From the NCBI RefSeq assembly GCF_000383615.1, contig NZ_KB911595.1, forward strand, positions 160,230 through 224,229: a stretch of 64,000 nt of DNA, given 5' to 3'. Within the stretch, counting starts at the first letter, position 1, and every line of letters begins with the position of its first letter. The notes beneath the pieces are model-generated. The model was not told where the DNA came from and ran no database searches. It was given only the letters and a program-made list of their open reading frames with translations. Below, piece by piece: positions 63,825-64,000 of this stretch. The DNA comes from Streptomyces canus 299MFChir4.1. GTDB lineage: Bacteria; Actinomycetota; Actinomycetes; Streptomycetales; Streptomycetaceae. Both the position numbers and the translations under genes were made by a program.

Positions 63825-64000
63825 GGGACGTGGCGGGGTGCGGTCGCTCACACCCGGCCGGGGCCCTAGGCTTGCCCCCGGCCCCGAGGCAGCACAGGAG
63901 CCCATCGGGACGCGGCGGGGAACAGTCGCCCACACCCGTCCGGGGCCCGAAGGTTGCCCCCGACCCCGACACAGCACGGGAGCTGACGACGCGTGGCGGG
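63825..64000. repeat. 82-bp tandem repeat at the right end of the window
   Basis: The segment beginning GGGACGTGGCGGGG at 63825 recurs at 63907 (GGGACGCGGCGGGG) with an 82-bp period and about 80% identity over the unit, including CACACCCG-CCGGGGCCC and CAGCAC-GGAG blocks. The end of the window enters a third unit. It may be repeated promoter or regulatory DNA for a gene outside the window. Confidence 0.65.

Overview
The window is a roughly 64 kb piece of a Streptomyces chromosome. The evidence is the very high G+C, frequent GTG starts, stop/start overlaps of the GTGA type, Streptomyces-type short 3'-end repeats, and a backbone whose order (gatC-gatA-gatB, ligA, an RmdB-like c-di-GMP protein, mnmA, an IscS-like desulfurase, an oligopeptide ABC operon, gcvT-gcvH-glyA-sdaA, leuA, a CabB-like EF-hand protein) matches what I recall of the SCO5460-SCO5506 neighbourhood of S. 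coelicolor. No tRNA, rRNA, CRISPR array or intact insertion sequence was seen.

Region 1-16 kb: a cut-off acidic protein gene, a GNAT acetyltransferase and an MmpL/RND exporter, then a methyltransferase. These are followed by the minus-strand tRNA amidotransferase operon gatC-gatA-(79-aa membrane protein)-gatB, the GGDEF/EAL protein, NAD-dependent DNA ligase, a MetE-like zinc protein, an SDR and a LOG-family protein. Region 15-27 kb: DUF427 protein, alpha/beta hydrolase, mnmA, a secreted amidase, cysteine desulfurase, a TetR regulator divergent from two small membrane-protein genes, a WYL regulator, a thioesterase, a TRIC-like channel and an M1 peptidase. Region 27-36 kb: a five-gene oligopeptide ABC importer, two SseB-like proteins and a P-loop kinase-like protein. 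Region 36-41 kb: a tandem glycine riboswitch controls gcvT-gcvH-glyA, with sdaA behind an intergenic hairpin. Together these genes cleave glycine, interconvert glycine and serine, and deaminate serine.

Region 41-54.7 kb is an accessory island between the conserved sdaA and GH25/MOSC/leuA blocks. It holds a long-loop NDP kinase, a 104-aa protein, a 39-aa hydrophobic peptide gene divergent from a 1378-aa HTH-NACHT-HEAT protein, and an enzyme cluster. The enzymes are a phosphoglycerate-kinase paralogue that has lost the 3-phosphoglycerate-binding residues, a methyltransferase, a GDP-mannose-pyrophosphorylase-like nucleotidyltransferase, a HIT protein, a sulfotransferase-fold protein, a metal-dependent amidohydrolase carrying a TTA (bldA) codon, and a fold-I aminotransferase. 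I think this is the part most likely to be undescribed: possibly a small biosynthetic or nucleotide-signalling cluster beside a STAND-type regulator or defence ATPase. Its product is unknown.

Region 54.7-64 kb returns to core genes: GH25 lysozyme, MOSC protein, GntR regulator, leuA preceded by a Leu-rich leader peptide and attenuator hairpin, an orphan ABC ATPase, an EF-hand protein, a GNAT, a coupled deacetylase/beta-propeller lipoprotein pair, an anti-sigma-type ATPase and an enoyl-CoA hydratase. The window ends inside an 82-bp tandem repeat.
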